NCBI RefSeq assembly: GCF_022374875.2
Contig: NZ_CP092427.2
Location: 5,642,001-5,706,000, forward strand
Source of the DNA: Mycolicibacterium rufum
Lineage (GTDB): Bacteria > Actinomycetota > Actinomycetes > Mycobacteriales > Mycobacteriaceae
Reading direction: 5' to 3'
Length of the DNA stretch: 64,000 nt
Under the pieces are notes generated by a model. That model saw only the letters and a program-made list of their open reading frames with translations, ran no database searches and was not told where the DNA came from. Below, piece by piece: positions 26,742 to 36,536 of this stretch; the first letter of the stretch is position 1; each line of letters opens with the position of its first letter. The position numbers and the translations under genes are program-made.

Positions 26742-27434
26742 TCAGGCGCCGGGATCGCCGTAGATGCGGGCGATCTCCGGGGAATCCAGCCACCCGGAGT
26801 ACGTCGGCCGCTGCGGCCATCCCTCCGGCGAGTCCTGCCACACCTCCTGACGGCCCCACGGCAGCAGATCGATCAGCGCGAAGGAATGGCTGAGCTGCTC
26901 GGTGCCTCGGCCGTTGGTGTGCCAGGTGCGATAGACGGTATCGCCGTCGCGCAGGAACACGTTCACCGCGAAGCCGGTGTTGGGCGCCGCGTCCACATCG
27001 GTGGCGAACGGGCTGTCCGACGATGAATACCAGGCCATCGGGTTGCCGACCCGCTTCTTGTAGGCCAGCGCCTCATCGATCGGCCCCGACGTGACGATCA
27101 CGAACCGTGCGTCGTAGCTGTCGAGGAACTCGAGCCGGGTGAACTGGGAGGTGAAGCCCGTGCAGCCGCCGCACTGCCACGTCTGACCGTCACTCCACAT
27201 GTGGTTGTAGACGATGAGCTGCGAGCGGCCTTCGAAGATGTCTGCGAGCCGCACCGGGCCGTCGGCGCCCGTCAACGTGTACTCCGGCATCTCGACCATC
27301 GGCAGCCGGCGTCGCTGCGCGGCGATCGCATCGAGTTCGCGGGTCGCGGCCTTCTCGCGGGCCCGCAGTTCGTCGAGCTGCGCACGCCAGGTGGCGGCGT
27401 CGACGACGGGAGGCAGGGCGGACGGTTCGGTCAT
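26742..27434 (-). CDS. DUF899 thioredoxin-like protein
   Basis: A 230-residue protein of the DUF899 family, which adopts a thioredoxin-like fold. After a helical N-terminus (ELRAREKAATRELDAIAAQRR) come LPMVEMPEYTL, the IFEGRSQLIVYNHMW strand and a CxxC-like pair in WQCGGCTGFTSQF. FAVNVFLRDGDTVYRTWHTNGRG near residue 155 and the C-terminal LLPWGRQEVWQDSPEGW block are diagnostic. The role is unknown; the neighbouring tpx gene makes a redox function plausible but unproven. ATG 27434 lies 6 nt after a CAGGAT box. Confidence 0.85.
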   Translation of the reverse strand: MTEPSALPPVVDAATWRAQLDELRAREKAATRELDAIAAQRRRLPMVEMPEYTLTGADGPVRLADIFEGRSQLIVYNHMWSDGQTWQCGGCTGFTSQFTRLEFLDSYDARFVIVTSGPIDEALAYKKRVGNPMAWYSSSDSPFATDVDAAPNTGFAVNVFLRDGDTVYRTWHTNGRGTEQLSHSFALIDLLPWGRQEVWQDSPEGWPQRPTYSGWLDSPEIARIYGDPGA

Positions 27435-27440
27435 CGGGAC

Positions 27441-27446
27441 ATCCTG
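27441..27446 (-). promoter_or_regulatory. -10 box (CAGGAT in TGACAGGAT) of DUF899
   Basis: CAGGAT with 6 nt to ATG 27434; the same string drives the divergent TenA gene. Confidence 0.4.
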
Positions 27447-27507
27447 TCAGCGGAGTGGCCAAGGGTCATCGGTGTTGACCGGCCCGGCGCCGCCAACTCA
27501 TCGCTGA

Positions 27508-27513
27508 CAGGAT
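27508..27513 (+). promoter_or_regulatory. -10 box (CAGGAT in TGACAGGAT) of the TenA gene
   Basis: CAGGAT with 7 nt to ATG 27521, which favours that start over ATG 27512. Confidence 0.4.
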
Positions 27514-27520
27514 GGCGGGC

Positions 27521-28258
27521 ATGACCTCGAGCATCGCGGCGCCGCCCCGTATCGGATCCGGCCTGCCGGACTCCTGGACGTCGCGGCTGTGGACCGACAT
27601 CGCAGGCATCTTCGACGCGATCACCGCCCACCCGTTCATCACCGGGCTCACCGACGGCACGCTCGACGCCGACGCCTTCACCCACTACGTCGCCCAGGAC
27701 GTGCACTATCTGCGCGCCTACGCCCGCGCGCTTGCCGTCGTCGGGGCGAAGGCGCCGACGCTCGCCGACACCGCGCTGTTCGCCCGGCACGCCGCCGAGG
27801 TGCTCGATGTCGAGCTCGAACTGCACGGCGAGCTGCTGCCCGCCCTGGGCCTGTCGGCCGAGGCGGTCGACAGCGTCCCCGTCGCCCCGACCACCCAGGC
27901 CTACAACAGCTATCTGATCGCCACCGTGTACGACGGCGGCTTCGCCGACGGGCTCGCCGCCGTGCTGCCGTGCTACTGGATCTACGCCGAGGTCGGCGCC
28001 GAACTGGTGCACCGCGGCTCGGCCGACCCGCGCTACCAGCGCTGGATCGACAGCTACGCCGGCGACGAGTTCGCCGCGACCGTCACCGATGTGCTCGACC
28101 TCGCCGACCGGGTGGGGCCGACGCTGACCGCAGCCGGTGAAGCCGCCGCCCGCGCCCACTTCGTCGCGACCGCCCGCTACGAGTGGATGTTCTTCGACGC
28201 CGCCCACCGCCGCGAGACGTGGCCCGCGCCGACCACGGGCACATCCGCCGCGCAGTGA
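27521..28258 (+). CDS. TenA-family protein (thiaminase II/aminopyrimidine aminohydrolase-like)
   Basis: A 245-residue helical protein. TenA enzymes hydrolyse thiamine or its breakdown product aminomethyl-HMP for salvage. Visible family features are HPFITGLTDGTLDADAFTHYVAQDVHYL (first aspartate region), RHAAEVLDVELELHGELL, the active cysteine context VLPCYWIYAEVG near residue 150, and a C-terminal EWMFFDAAHRRETW with the conserved glutamate. The key Cys and Glu are therefore present. It lies 50 bp before the uracil-catabolism operon, but a separate TAGGCT promoter begins at its end, so a shared function is not implied. Confidence 0.85.
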   Translation: MTSSIAAPPRIGSGLPDSWTSRLWTDIAGIFDAITAHPFITGLTDGTLDADAFTHYVAQDVHYLRAYARALAVVGAKAPTLADTALFARHAAEVLDVELELHGELLPALGLSAEAVDSVPVAPTTQAYNSYLIATVYDGGFADGLAAVLPCYWIYAEVGAELVHRGSADPRYQRWIDSYAGDEFAATVTDVLDLADRVGPTLTAAGEAAARAHFVATARYEWMFFDAAHRRETWPAPTTGTSAAQ

Positions 28259-28259
28259 C

Positions 28260-28303
28260 TAGGCTGGCTCTTTCTCCCGAGACCCTCCCCGGCATGCAAG
28301 GAG
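28260..28303 (+). promoter_or_regulatory. Promoter and ribosome site of the URC-type operon
   Basis: TAGGCT (28260-28265) overlaps the TenA stop region. An AAGGAG (28299-28304) then precedes ATG 28308 closely, giving a short leader of about 36 nt. Confidence 0.5.
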
Positions 28304-28307
28304 ATCG

Positions 28308-29539
<1,232 letters not shown>

Positions 29540-29543
<4 letters not shown>

Positions 29544-30763
29544 CCGTGCCCGCCGAGGCGGCCCACGCCGTCGAGGTGCTGCGCACCACGACCGCGGTGC
29601 GGACCCGCTCGGCGGTGCTGCTCGACCGAGCCCGCGCCGGTGAATCCCGCTGGTTCACGGTGGACGATGACGCGCTGCCCCGCGCCGCCGACGACGTCGC
29701 CACGCTCACCCGCACCCGGTTCCCGGACCTCGACATCCCGCTGCACAGCCGGTGGCGCCACTTCGAGGCCGGCGGCGTCGACCGGCGCGCCGCCCTCGAC
29801 GCCCTGCTGGGCGACGTCGACACCCCCGAGCGCGCCCGCGCGATGATCGACCTGACCGTGGTGAGCGTGCTGCTCGACGCCGGCGCAGGCCCGGACTGGG
29901 GCTACGTCGAGAACGGTGTCCGGTACACCCGCTCGGAGGGTCTCGCGGTCGCCAGCTGGCACGCCTTCACCGCCGGGGCGTTCTCCGGGAACGCCGACCG
30001 GCCCCTGCAGGTGGACGCGGCAGGGCTGTGTGCGCTGACGGTCGAGGGTCTGGCCGCGGCGCTGCAGGTGGGCCCGGCCAATCCGCTGGTCGGCCTCGAC
30101 GGGCGGGTGCACCTGCTGCGCCGGCTCGGTGACGCGCTGGCCGACCAGCCCGAGGTGTTCGGCGCCGCCGGCCGGCCGGGCGGCCTGTTCGACTCGTCGG
30201 CCGCGCCGTCGGGCGCCGTCGACGCGCATGACCTGCTCGTGACGCTGCTGACCTCGATGTCGCGAATCTGGCCGTCCGTCAACATGATCGGCGATGTGCC
30301 GCTGGGCGACTGCTGGCGCCACGACGCCGTCGGCGGGCCGGGCCTGACCGCGGGCTGGCTGCCGTTCCACAAGCTGTCGCAGTGGCTCACCTACTCGCTG
30401 ATCGAGCCGCTGGGCTGGGCCGGCGTCACGGTCACCGGTGTGGAGGCGCTCACCGGGCTGCCCGAGTACCGCAACGGCGGTCTGCTGCTCGACACCGGGG
30501 TGCTGCGGCTGCGCGACCCCGGCGCCGCCGAGCGCGCCTGGACCCCGGCCGACGAACCCGTGGTCGAATGGCGTGGGCTGACGGTGGCCCTGCTCGACAA
30601 ACTGGCGCCGCTGGTGCGTGCCCGGCTCGGCACCGACGCGGCGCGCCTGCCGCTGGCGTGCGTGCTCGAAGGCGGCACCTGGGCGGCGGGCCGGGCGGTA
30701 GCCCAACGATTGCGCGACGGGCAGCCGCCGCTGTCGATCCTCAGTGACGGGACGGTGTTCTAG
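29540..30763 (+). CDS. DUF1688 (URC4/Urg3) family protein
   Basis: A 407-residue protein of the URC4 family, required for uracil catabolism in yeast by an undefined reaction. Conserved blocks are LLDAGAGPDWGYVENGVRYTRSEGLAVASW (about residue 112), LQVDAAGLCALTVEGLA, PLGDCWRHDAV, PFHKLSQWLTYSLIEPL and the C-terminal pair CVLEGGTWAAGR and PPLSILSDGTVF. It starts by ATGA overlap with the URC1-type gene, and the upp gene begins on the next base after its stop. This spacing means tight stoichiometric coupling of all three products. Confidence 0.9.
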
Positions 30764-31405
30764 ATGGTTTCGACGGTCTCCGGAGTGCACCTGGTCGACC
30801 ATCCGCTGGTGCAGCACAAGATCACCCTGATGCGCCGAAAGGACGCCTCCACCAATACCTTCCGCCGGCTGGTACACGAGGTGTCGGCGCTGATGGCCTA
30901 CGAGGTGCTGCGCGACATCGGCATGCACGAGGTCGCGGTGGACACCCCGATGGAATCCACCATCGGCAACGTGATCGACGGCAAGAAACTGGTGTTCGTC
31001 TCGGTGCTGCGCGCGGGCACCGGGATCCTCGACGGCATGCTCGACGTCGTCCCGTCTGCCCGCGTCGGTCACATCGGGCTCTACCGGGAACCCAAAACGC
31101 TTGTCACCGTGGAGTACTACTTCAAGATGCCCGGTGATCTGGCCGAGCGTGATGTGGTGGTGCTCGACCCGCTGCTGGCCACCGGCAATTCCGCGGTCGC
31201 TGCTGTCGACCGGGTGCGCGAGTGCCACCCGAAGTCGGTGAAGTTCGTCTGCCTGGTGACCTGCCCCGAGGGCATCGCCGCGATGACGCAGGCGCACCCC
31301 GACGTACCGATCTACACCGCGGCCGTCGACCGCGAGCTCGATGCCAACGGCTACATCCTGCCCGGCCTGGGCGACGTCGGCGATCGGATCTTCGGCACGA
31401 AATAA
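30764..31405 (+). CDS. upp: Uracil phosphoribosyltransferase
   Basis: A 213-residue type I phosphoribosyltransferase making UMP from uracil and PRPP. The PRPP loop is [13 protein letters not shown] (residues 132-144), the flexible loop holds [18 protein letters not shown], and the uracil-binding C-terminus is [24 protein letters not shown]. The ATG directly follows the DUF1688 stop. In the URC pathway the phosphoribosyltransferase (URC6) supplies a nucleotide form of uracil for breakdown, so this copy is probably specialised and the genome may hold a second salvage upp elsewhere. Confidence 0.95.
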   Translation: MVSTVSGVHLVDHPLVQHKITLMRRKDASTNTFRRLVHEVSALMAYEVLRDIGMHEVAVDTPMESTIGNVIDGKKLVFVSVLRAGTGILDGMLDVVPSARVGHIGLYREPKTLVTVEYYFKMPGDLAERDVVVLDPLLATGNSAVAAVDRVRECHPKSVKFVCLVTCPEGIAAMTQAHPDVPIYTAAVDRELDANGYILPGLGDVGDRIFGTK

Positions 31406-31453
31406 TTCCCGCCCACCTCCCCGAGTAGCCCTCGCCGAGGCCACCTCGCGATC

Positions 31454-31459
31454 TAGGCT
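31454..31459 (+). promoter_or_regulatory. -10 box (TAGGCT) of the isocitrate lyase gene
   Basis: TAGGCT with 6 nt to ATG 31466; a leaderless-type promoter in the 60-bp gap after upp. Confidence 0.5.
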
Positions 31460-31465
31460 CGCGTC

Positions 31466-33754
31466 ATGGCCATCATCGAAGCTGACGTTCAGCCGCAGAC
31501 GCCGTTCGACCGCGACGTCGCCGAGACGCAGCAATACTTCGACAGCCCCCGCTTCGAGGGCATCATCCGCCTCTACACCGCGCGGCAGGTCGCCGAGCAG
31601 CGCGGCACGATCCCCGCCGACTACCCCGTCGCCCGGGAGGCCGCCACCGCGTTCTACCCCCATCTGCGGGAGTTGTTCGCCAAGGGCAAGAGCATCACCA
31701 CCTTCGGGCCGTACTCCCCCGGCCAGGCGGTGGTGATGAAGCGCATGGGCATCGAGGGCATCTACCTCGGCGGCTGGGCCACCTCGGCGAAGGGCTCGAT
31801 CAGCGAGGATCCCGGCCCCGACCTGGCGAGTTACCCGCTCAGCCAGGTGCCCGAAGAGGCCGCAGGCATCGTCCGGGCGCTGCTGACCGCCGACCGCAAC
31901 CAGCAGTACCTGCGGCTGCAGATGACCCCCGAGCAACGCGAGGCCACCCCCGCCTACGACTACCGGCCGTTCATCATCGCCGACGCCGACACCGGGCACG
32001 GCGGCGATCCGCACGTCCGCAACCTGATCCGCCGCTTCGTCGAGAACGGCGTGCCCGGCTACCACATCGAGGACCAGCGGCCCGGCACCAAGAAGTGCGG
32101 TCACCAGGGCGGCAAGGTGCTGGTGCCGTCCGACGAGCAGATCAAGCGCCTCAACACCGCCCGCTTCCAGCTCGACGTCATGCGGGTGCCCGGCATCATC
32201 GTCGCCCGCACCGACGCCGAGGCGGCCAACCTGATCGACAGCCGCGCCGACGAGCGCGACCAGCCGTTCCTGCTCGGCGTGACCAACCTGAAGATCCCGC
32301 CGTACAAGTCCTGCTTCCTGGCGATGGTGCGGCGCTTCTACACCCAGGGCGTGACCGAGTTGAACGGCCACCTGCTCTACGCGCTGCCCGAGGGCGAATA
32401 CGCCACCGCCGAGGCGTGGCTGGACCGCCAGGGTGTGCTCGCGCTGATCGACCAGACCGCGGCGTCCTGGCAGGACGGCGCCGAACCCTCACTGGACGCG
32501 GCGTTCGACAAGGTCGAGTCCCGGTTCGTCGACGCGTGGCAGGACGACGCCGGCCTGGACACCTACGCGGGCGCGGTGGCCGATCTGCTGGAGTTCCGGG
32601 AGCGCGAGGGCGAGTCGACGACGATGAGCGCCAAGGAGTGGCGTGCCTTCGCCGAACGCGCGCCGCTGTACAACGCCCGCGAGAAGGCCAAGGAACTCGG
32701 CGCCGACGTCGCGTGGGACTGCGAGCGGGCCAAGACGCCCGAGGGCTACTACCAGGTGCGCGGCGGTATCCCGTACGCGATCGCGAAGTCGCTCGCGGCA
32801 GCGCCGTTCGCCGACATCCTGTGGATGGAGACCAAGACCGCCGACCTGGCCGACGCCAAGCAGTTCGCCGACGCCGTCCACGCGGTGTACCCGGACAAGA
32901 TGCTCGCCTACAACCTGTCCCCGTCGTTCAACTGGGACACCACCGGGATGACCGACGAGGAGATGCGGGCGTTCCCCGAGGAGATCGGCAAGATGGGGTT
33001 CGTCTTCAACTTCATCACCTACGGCGGCCACCAGGTCGACGGTGTCGCCTCCGAGGAGTTCGCGACCTCACTGCGGCAGGAGGGCATGCTGGCGCTGGCC
33101 CGCCTGCAACGCAAGATGCGGCTGGTCGAATCCCCCTACCGCACACCGCAAACCCTGGTCGGCGGCCCGCGGTCGGACGCCGCGCTGGCCGCGTCGTCGG
33201 GGCGCACCGCGACGACGAAGTCGATGGGCAAGGGCTCCACACAGCACCAGCACCTGGTGCAGACCGAGGTGCCCAAGAAGCTGCTCGAGGAGTGGCTGGC
33301 GCTGTGGAGCAAGCACTATGAACTGCCCGAGAAGCTGCGCGTGCAGCTGCGGCCCCGCCGTGCCGGGTCGGACGTGCTCGATCTGCAGATCCTCGGCGAT
33401 GGAGAGGAGCCTCTGGCCAACGTCGTCGTCGACCCGATCAAGGACCGGCACGGCCGCAGCATCCTGACCGTCCGTGACCAGAACACCTTCGCTGAGCAGC
33501 TCCGGCAGAAGCGGCTGATGGACCTCATCCATCTGTGGCTGATCCACCGGTTCAAGGCCGAGATCGTGTACTACGTGACGCCGACCGAGGACAACATCTA
33601 TCAGACCGAGAAGATGAAGTCGCACGGCATCTTCAGCGACGTCTACCAGGAGGTCGGCGAGATCATCGTCGCGGATGTGAACCAGCCGCGCATCGACGAG
33701 CTCCTCGCCCCCGACCACGAGGCGCTGCTCCGCCTGATCAGCAAGCAGGACTGA
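31466..33754 (+). CDS. aceA: Isocitrate lyase, long ICL2 type
   Basis: A 762-residue enzyme that splits isocitrate into glyoxylate and succinate at the head of the glyoxylate shunt, used on fatty acids, cholesterol or acetate. The catalytic cysteine is residue 211 in [15 protein letters not shown], and the barrel holds [20 protein letters not shown] and [17 protein letters not shown]. At 762 residues it is the long mycobacterial ICL2 rather than the 430-residue ICL1. The C-terminal 150 residues (after about 610, [21 protein letters not shown] onward) form the regulatory domain that binds acetyl-CoA or propionyl-CoA in ICL2. The gene is intact, unlike aceAa/aceAb of M. tuberculosis H37Rv. Confidence 0.95.
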   Translation: MAIIEADVQPQTPFDRDVAETQQYFDSPRFEGIIRLYTARQVAEQRGTIPADYPVAREAATAFYPHLRELFAKGKSITTFGPYSPGQAVVMKRMGIEGIYLGGWATSAKGSISEDPGPDLASYPLSQVPEEAAGIVRALLTADRNQQYLRLQMTPEQREATPAYDYRPFIIADADTGHGGDPHVRNLIRRFVENGVPGYHIEDQRPGTKKCGHQGGKVLVPSDEQIKRLNTARFQLDVMRVPGIIVARTDAEAANLIDSRADERDQPFLLGVTNLKIPPYKSCFLAMVRRFYTQGVTELNGHLLYALPEGEYATAEAWLDRQGVLALIDQTAASWQDGAEPSLDAAFDKVESRFVDAWQDDAGLDTYAGAVADLLEFREREGESTTMSAKEWRAFAERAPLYNAREKAKELGADVAWDCERAKTPEGYYQVRGGIPYAIAKSLAAAPFADILWMETKTADLADAKQFADAVHAVYPDKMLAYNLSPSFNWDTTGMTDEEMRAFPEEIGKMGFVFNFITYGGHQVDGVASEEFATSLRQEGMLALARLQRKMRLVESPYRTPQTLVGGPRSDAALAASSGRTATTKSMGKGSTQHQHLVQTEVPKKLLEEWLALWSKHYELPEKLRVQLRPRRAGSDVLDLQILGDGEEPLANVVVDPIKDRHGRSILTVRDQNTFAEQLRQKRLMDLIHLWLIHRFKAEIVYYVTPTEDNIYQTEKMKSHGIFSDVYQEVGEIIVADVNQPRIDELLAPDHEALLRLISKQD

Positions 33755-33913
33755 ACCGACACCACCGCGGAATCCCGGTCGCGGCCGAACGCGCCACCAA
33801 TGGCGTTCTGCCGCAACCGGTCCCACGTGGGCTGTCGCTGGTCCATGTGGTCAGTGAACGGCGTCGCGCCGACGTGCCGCAACTGGTTTTCCACCCCACA
33901 GTCGAGGGCTACG

Positions 33914-34699
33914 TCAGATCAGCGCGGTGGCGCGGCGGACCAGATCGCGCCACCGTCGGGTCACGGCGGCGTCGGTGACGAGGAGCCGCTCCAACCGCGC
34001 GGGGTCGGGCGCGGCGGGCATCGGCGCGGCCGGCAGGTACCCGTCGGCCGGGATCAGCGACCGCGCCGGGGAGACGACGTCGCCGTCGCGCAGCCACGCC
34101 GGCGACGGACCGCACGCGTAGGGCAGGTCGGGAAGCGCCGCCGCGAGCGCCACATCCCCTGCCGCTCCGATGCTCGTCGCCCCGCTGAACTCCACCAGCG
34201 CCGGCACGCCGAGTCGCTCCACGCGGCGCATCGCGCGCCGCACGCCGCCGAGTGCGCCGCAGCGCAGCACCGCGACATCGGCGCACTGCGGGTCCACGCC
34301 GAGCAGATCGGCCTCCACTGCGACGGGCACGTCGACCCGCCGCCGGATCTCGGCCGCGGCGGCGGGGCTGTCGCAGACCAGTCGCACGATCTCCAGATCG
34401 GCCGCACGGCGGATCTGCGCGACCGCGGCGTCAACCGCACCCTCATTGCCGACGGTCACCACCATGCGGTTCCGCCCGTCGCTCACCGGCACCCGACCCC
34501 GCACGGCGTCCGGCCAGCCGACGGTGCTCGGCTCCATCGCCGCCGTCAGCCACCGGGCGGCCAGCGCGTCGTCGGCGTCCGGGGGCGGACTGAACTCACC
34601 CCAGCCCTGCGGGCCGTCCACCAACAGGCCCATGCGCGGGCCGTCGGCGGTCGGGACCGCGAACACCGGGGCGTCGTCGAAATCGATGAGTGTTCTCAC
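33914..34699 (-). CDS. MenC-like enolase-superfamily protein, probably degenerate
   Basis: A 261-residue protein that resembles o-succinylbenzoate synthase in outline: MGLLVDGPQGWGEFSPPPDADDALAARWLTAA matches the capping domain, followed by a shortened barrel with IVRLVCDSPAAAAEIRRRVDVPVAVEADLLG and VAVLRCGALGGVRRAMRRVERLGVPALVEFSG. The KxK acid/base lysines and the regular D-E-D metal ligands of the enolase superfamily are not recognisable, and it is about 60 residues shorter than mycobacterial MenC. It may be a pseudoenzyme or a repurposed relative. GTG 34699 faces the divergent amidotransferase, 36 bp apart. The 159-bp gap to icl2 shows no clear gene. Confidence 0.6.
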   Translation of the reverse strand: MRTLIDFDDAPVFAVPTADGPRMGLLVDGPQGWGEFSPPPDADDALAARWLTAAMEPSTVGWPDAVRGRVPVSDGRNRMVVTVGNEGAVDAAVAQIRRAADLEIVRLVCDSPAAAAEIRRRVDVPVAVEADLLGVDPQCADVAVLRCGALGGVRRAMRRVERLGVPALVEFSGATSIGAAGDVALAAALPDLPYACGPSPAWLRDGDVVSPARSLIPADGYLPAAPMPAAPDPARLERLLVTDAAVTRRWRDLVRRATALI

Positions 34700-34723
34700 T
34701 GACCGACAAAGCTAGCCCGTGGC

Positions 34724-34729
34724 TAGTCT
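34724..34729 (+). promoter_or_regulatory. -10 box (TAGTCT) of the amidotransferase gene
   Basis: TAGTCT with 6 nt to GTG 34736. A TAGCTT on the other strand (34709-34714) may serve the MenC-like gene, so both promoters lie within 36 bp. Confidence 0.45.
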
Positions 34730-34735
34730 TGACCG

Positions 34736-35476
34736 GTGGCCGCCGCCCCGTTCCTGCTGTTGTCGATCCGCGGCGAGGACGAGGCCGCCGACGACGAATA
34801 CCGGGCGGTGATGCGCTTCGGGGGCCTCGACGAGCACACGCTGCGACGGATCCGGCTCACCCACCGCCCGCTCGGCGACATCGACCTGACCGCCTGGTCG
34901 GGCGTCATCCTCGGCGGCGGGCCCTACACCGTCAGCGACGCGCCCGAGGCGAAGTCGGCCACGCAGCGGCGGGTCGAGGCGGAACTGGCCGAACTGCTCG
35001 CCGCGATCATCGCCGCGGACTTCCCGTTCCTGGGCTGCTGCTACGGCATCGGCACACTGGGCGCGGCGGTGGGCGCCGTCATCGACCGCTCGCACAGCGA
35101 ACCCGTCGGCCCGGTGACCGTGGACGTGACCGCCGAGGGCCGCGCCGACCCGCTGTTCGCTCCGCTACCGGACACCTTCGACGCGTTCGGCGGTCACAAG
35201 GAGGCGGCGTCGGTGCTGCCCCCGCACGTCACGCGGTTGGCCACCTCGGCCGCCTGTCCGGTACAGGCCTTCCGGGTGGGCGCCAACGTCTACGCCACCC
35301 AGTTCCACCCCGAACTCGACGTCGAGGGCCTGTGCACCCGCATCGACGTCTACAAGAACCACGGCTACTTCGCGCCGGAGACCGCGCAGTCACTCAAGGA
35401 CGCGGCGCGCCGGCGCACCGTCACCCACCCGATGACGATCCTGCGCGGCTTCGTCGACCGGTACGCGCGCCGTTAA
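34736..35476 (+). CDS. Class I glutamine amidotransferase (GMP synthase GATase-like)
   Basis: A 246-residue GATase domain without a synthetase partner. The nucleophile elbow is FPFLGCCYGIGTLGAAVGA near residue 101 and the histidine lies in VYATQFHPELDVEG near residue 184, with glutamate two residues later, completing the Cys-His-Glu triad. GVILGGGPYTVSDAPE is the oxyanion strand. Such stand-alone proteins hydrolyse glutamine or gamma-glutamyl compounds; the acceptor is unknown. GTG 34736 follows TAGTCT. The 3' end overlaps the convergent Dabb gene by 4 bp. Confidence 0.85.
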   Translation: MAAAPFLLLSIRGEDEAADDEYRAVMRFGGLDEHTLRRIRLTHRPLGDIDLTAWSGVILGGGPYTVSDAPEAKSATQRRVEAELAELLAAIIAADFPFLGCCYGIGTLGAAVGAVIDRSHSEPVGPVTVDVTAEGRADPLFAPLPDTFDAFGGHKEAASVLPPHVTRLATSAACPVQAFRVGANVYATQFHPELDVEGLCTRIDVYKNHGYFAPETAQSLKDAARRRTVTHPMTILRGFVDRYARR

Positions 35477-35766
35477 CCTGCGGGCACCTCGAACTGCGCC
35501 CGGGCGATCTGGTCGACCATCGGGGCCAGCCGCGCCCGCAGCGCGTTGTGCTCGGCGTCGGCGTCGTACCCGCGGTAGGCCTCGATGTCGGTGAAGTCCG
35601 CCACGATGACGAAGTCCCAATTCCCTTCGCGCAGGCCCGCATCCGAACCCACGGTGTACTGCAGTGTGCCTGGCAGGTCGAGATCGCGCAGGCCCTGCTG
35701 GATCCGCGCCACCTCGGCGGCGTCGTGGTCGTCCTTGAGCTTGGCGAGCACCACGTTGCGAATCAT
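35473..35766 (-). CDS. Dabb (stress-responsive alpha/beta barrel) protein
   Basis: A 97-residue dimeric ferredoxin-like protein: MIRNVVLAKLKDDHDAAEVARIQQGL, then LQYTVGSDAGLREGNWDFVIVADFTDIEAYRGYDADAEHNALR, which is the core Dabb pattern (strand, NWDFVIVADF, YxxYxxxxxH). Relatives include olivetolic acid cyclase and many proteins of unknown function. ATG 35766 is 6 nt after a TAGGGT box. It overlaps the convergent amidotransferase gene by 4 bp. Confidence 0.85.
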   Translation of the reverse strand: MIRNVVLAKLKDDHDAAEVARIQQGLRDLDLPGTLQYTVGSDAGLREGNWDFVIVADFTDIEAYRGYDADAEHNALRARLAPMVDQIARAQFEVPAG

Positions 35767-35772
35767 CAGCGC

Positions 35773-35778
35773 ACCCTA
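35773..35778 (-). promoter_or_regulatory. -10 box (TAGGGT) of the Dabb gene
   Basis: TAGGGT with 6 nt to ATG 35766, lying directly beside the stop of the SGNH gene. Confidence 0.5.
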
Positions 35779-35783
35779 ACAGC

Positions 35784-36473
35784 TCAGTACGGGGCGAGTT
35801 GCGTGCCGATCAGCGGTGCGATCTTCTCCGCCATGTAGGTGTGGCCGGCATCGGTCGGGTGCACACCGTCCTGGCCGATCAGCTCCGGCCGGCCGACGAA
35901 CCAGCGCGCGGCGATCGGGTCGACGAACGTCGCGCCGGCCAGCTGGGCCTGGTAGCTCAGCACGTCGCGGATGCGCAGCACCTCCGGCGGCGGGTCGGCC
36001 GTCGGCCACGGCGGCCCGATCACGAGCATCTTCGCCGAGCGGGCGATCTGGCGGGCCAGGCTGAGCGTGCCGTACATCGCGATCGACAACCGCGTCGGTT
36101 CGACCTTCATGTCGTTGCGCGAGCCGAAGAACACCACCAGCGCGTCGTTGGGTTTCACCGCCCGCACGGTCAGGTCCTCGAACACGCTGCCCCGGTTGCC
36201 CCGCGTGCAGTAGCCGGCGCCGCCCTCGGCGGCGACCGTCGGCGTGACGGCGATCCCGTGGTCGCTGAGTGCCTGCCACACCTGCGGCGCCCAGCCGTCG
36301 GGGCCGTTGCCGCCCTGATCGCTGCCGGTCGTGTACGAGTCGCCGATGACGGCGATCCGGTTGACGGCGTAGTCGAGGACGCGCACCTCGCGGTGGGTGA
36401 CGGCGGGGGTGGGCGCGCTGAGAGCCCCGAAAAGCATGGCGGCAGAGAGCATCCACGTCAGCACACGACTCAC
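35784..36473 (-). CDS. Secreted SGNH/GDSL-type hydrolase
   Basis: A 229-residue exported esterase-fold protein. The signal peptide is SRVLTWMLSAAMLFGALSA with cleavage near residue 25. Block I is AVIGDSYTTGSDQGG (serine nucleophile), block III is FFGSRNDM (asparagine), and block V is GQDGVHPTDAGHTYM (aspartate and histidine). Such enzymes remove or transfer acetyl or acyl groups from glycans or lipids. The adjacent upstream gene on the same strand encodes a membrane acyltransferase-3, so the pair may modify the same envelope glycan from two sides. GTG 36473 follows a TAGGCT box. Confidence 0.85.
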   Translation of the reverse strand: MSRVLTWMLSAAMLFGALSAPTPAVTHREVRVLDYAVNRIAVIGDSYTTGSDQGGNGPDGWAPQVWQALSDHGIAVTPTVAAEGGAGYCTRGNRGSVFEDLTVRAVKPNDALVVFFGSRNDMKVEPTRLSIAMYGTLSLARQIARSAKMLVIGPPWPTADPPPEVLRIRDVLSYQAQLAGATFVDPIAARWFVGRPELIGQDGVHPTDAGHTYMAEKIAPLIGTQLAPY

Positions 36474-36479
36474 TGGACC

Positions 36480-36485
36480 AGCCTA
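36480..36485 (-). promoter_or_regulatory. -10 box (TAGGCT) of the SGNH hydrolase gene
   Basis: TAGGCT with 6 nt to GTG 36473, in the 63-bp gap after the acyltransferase gene. Confidence 0.45.
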
Positions 36486-36536
36486 GGGGTGTTCCGGCGC
36501 GGGCCCCACGCCGACTCGCCGCGGGTTCACGAACAG

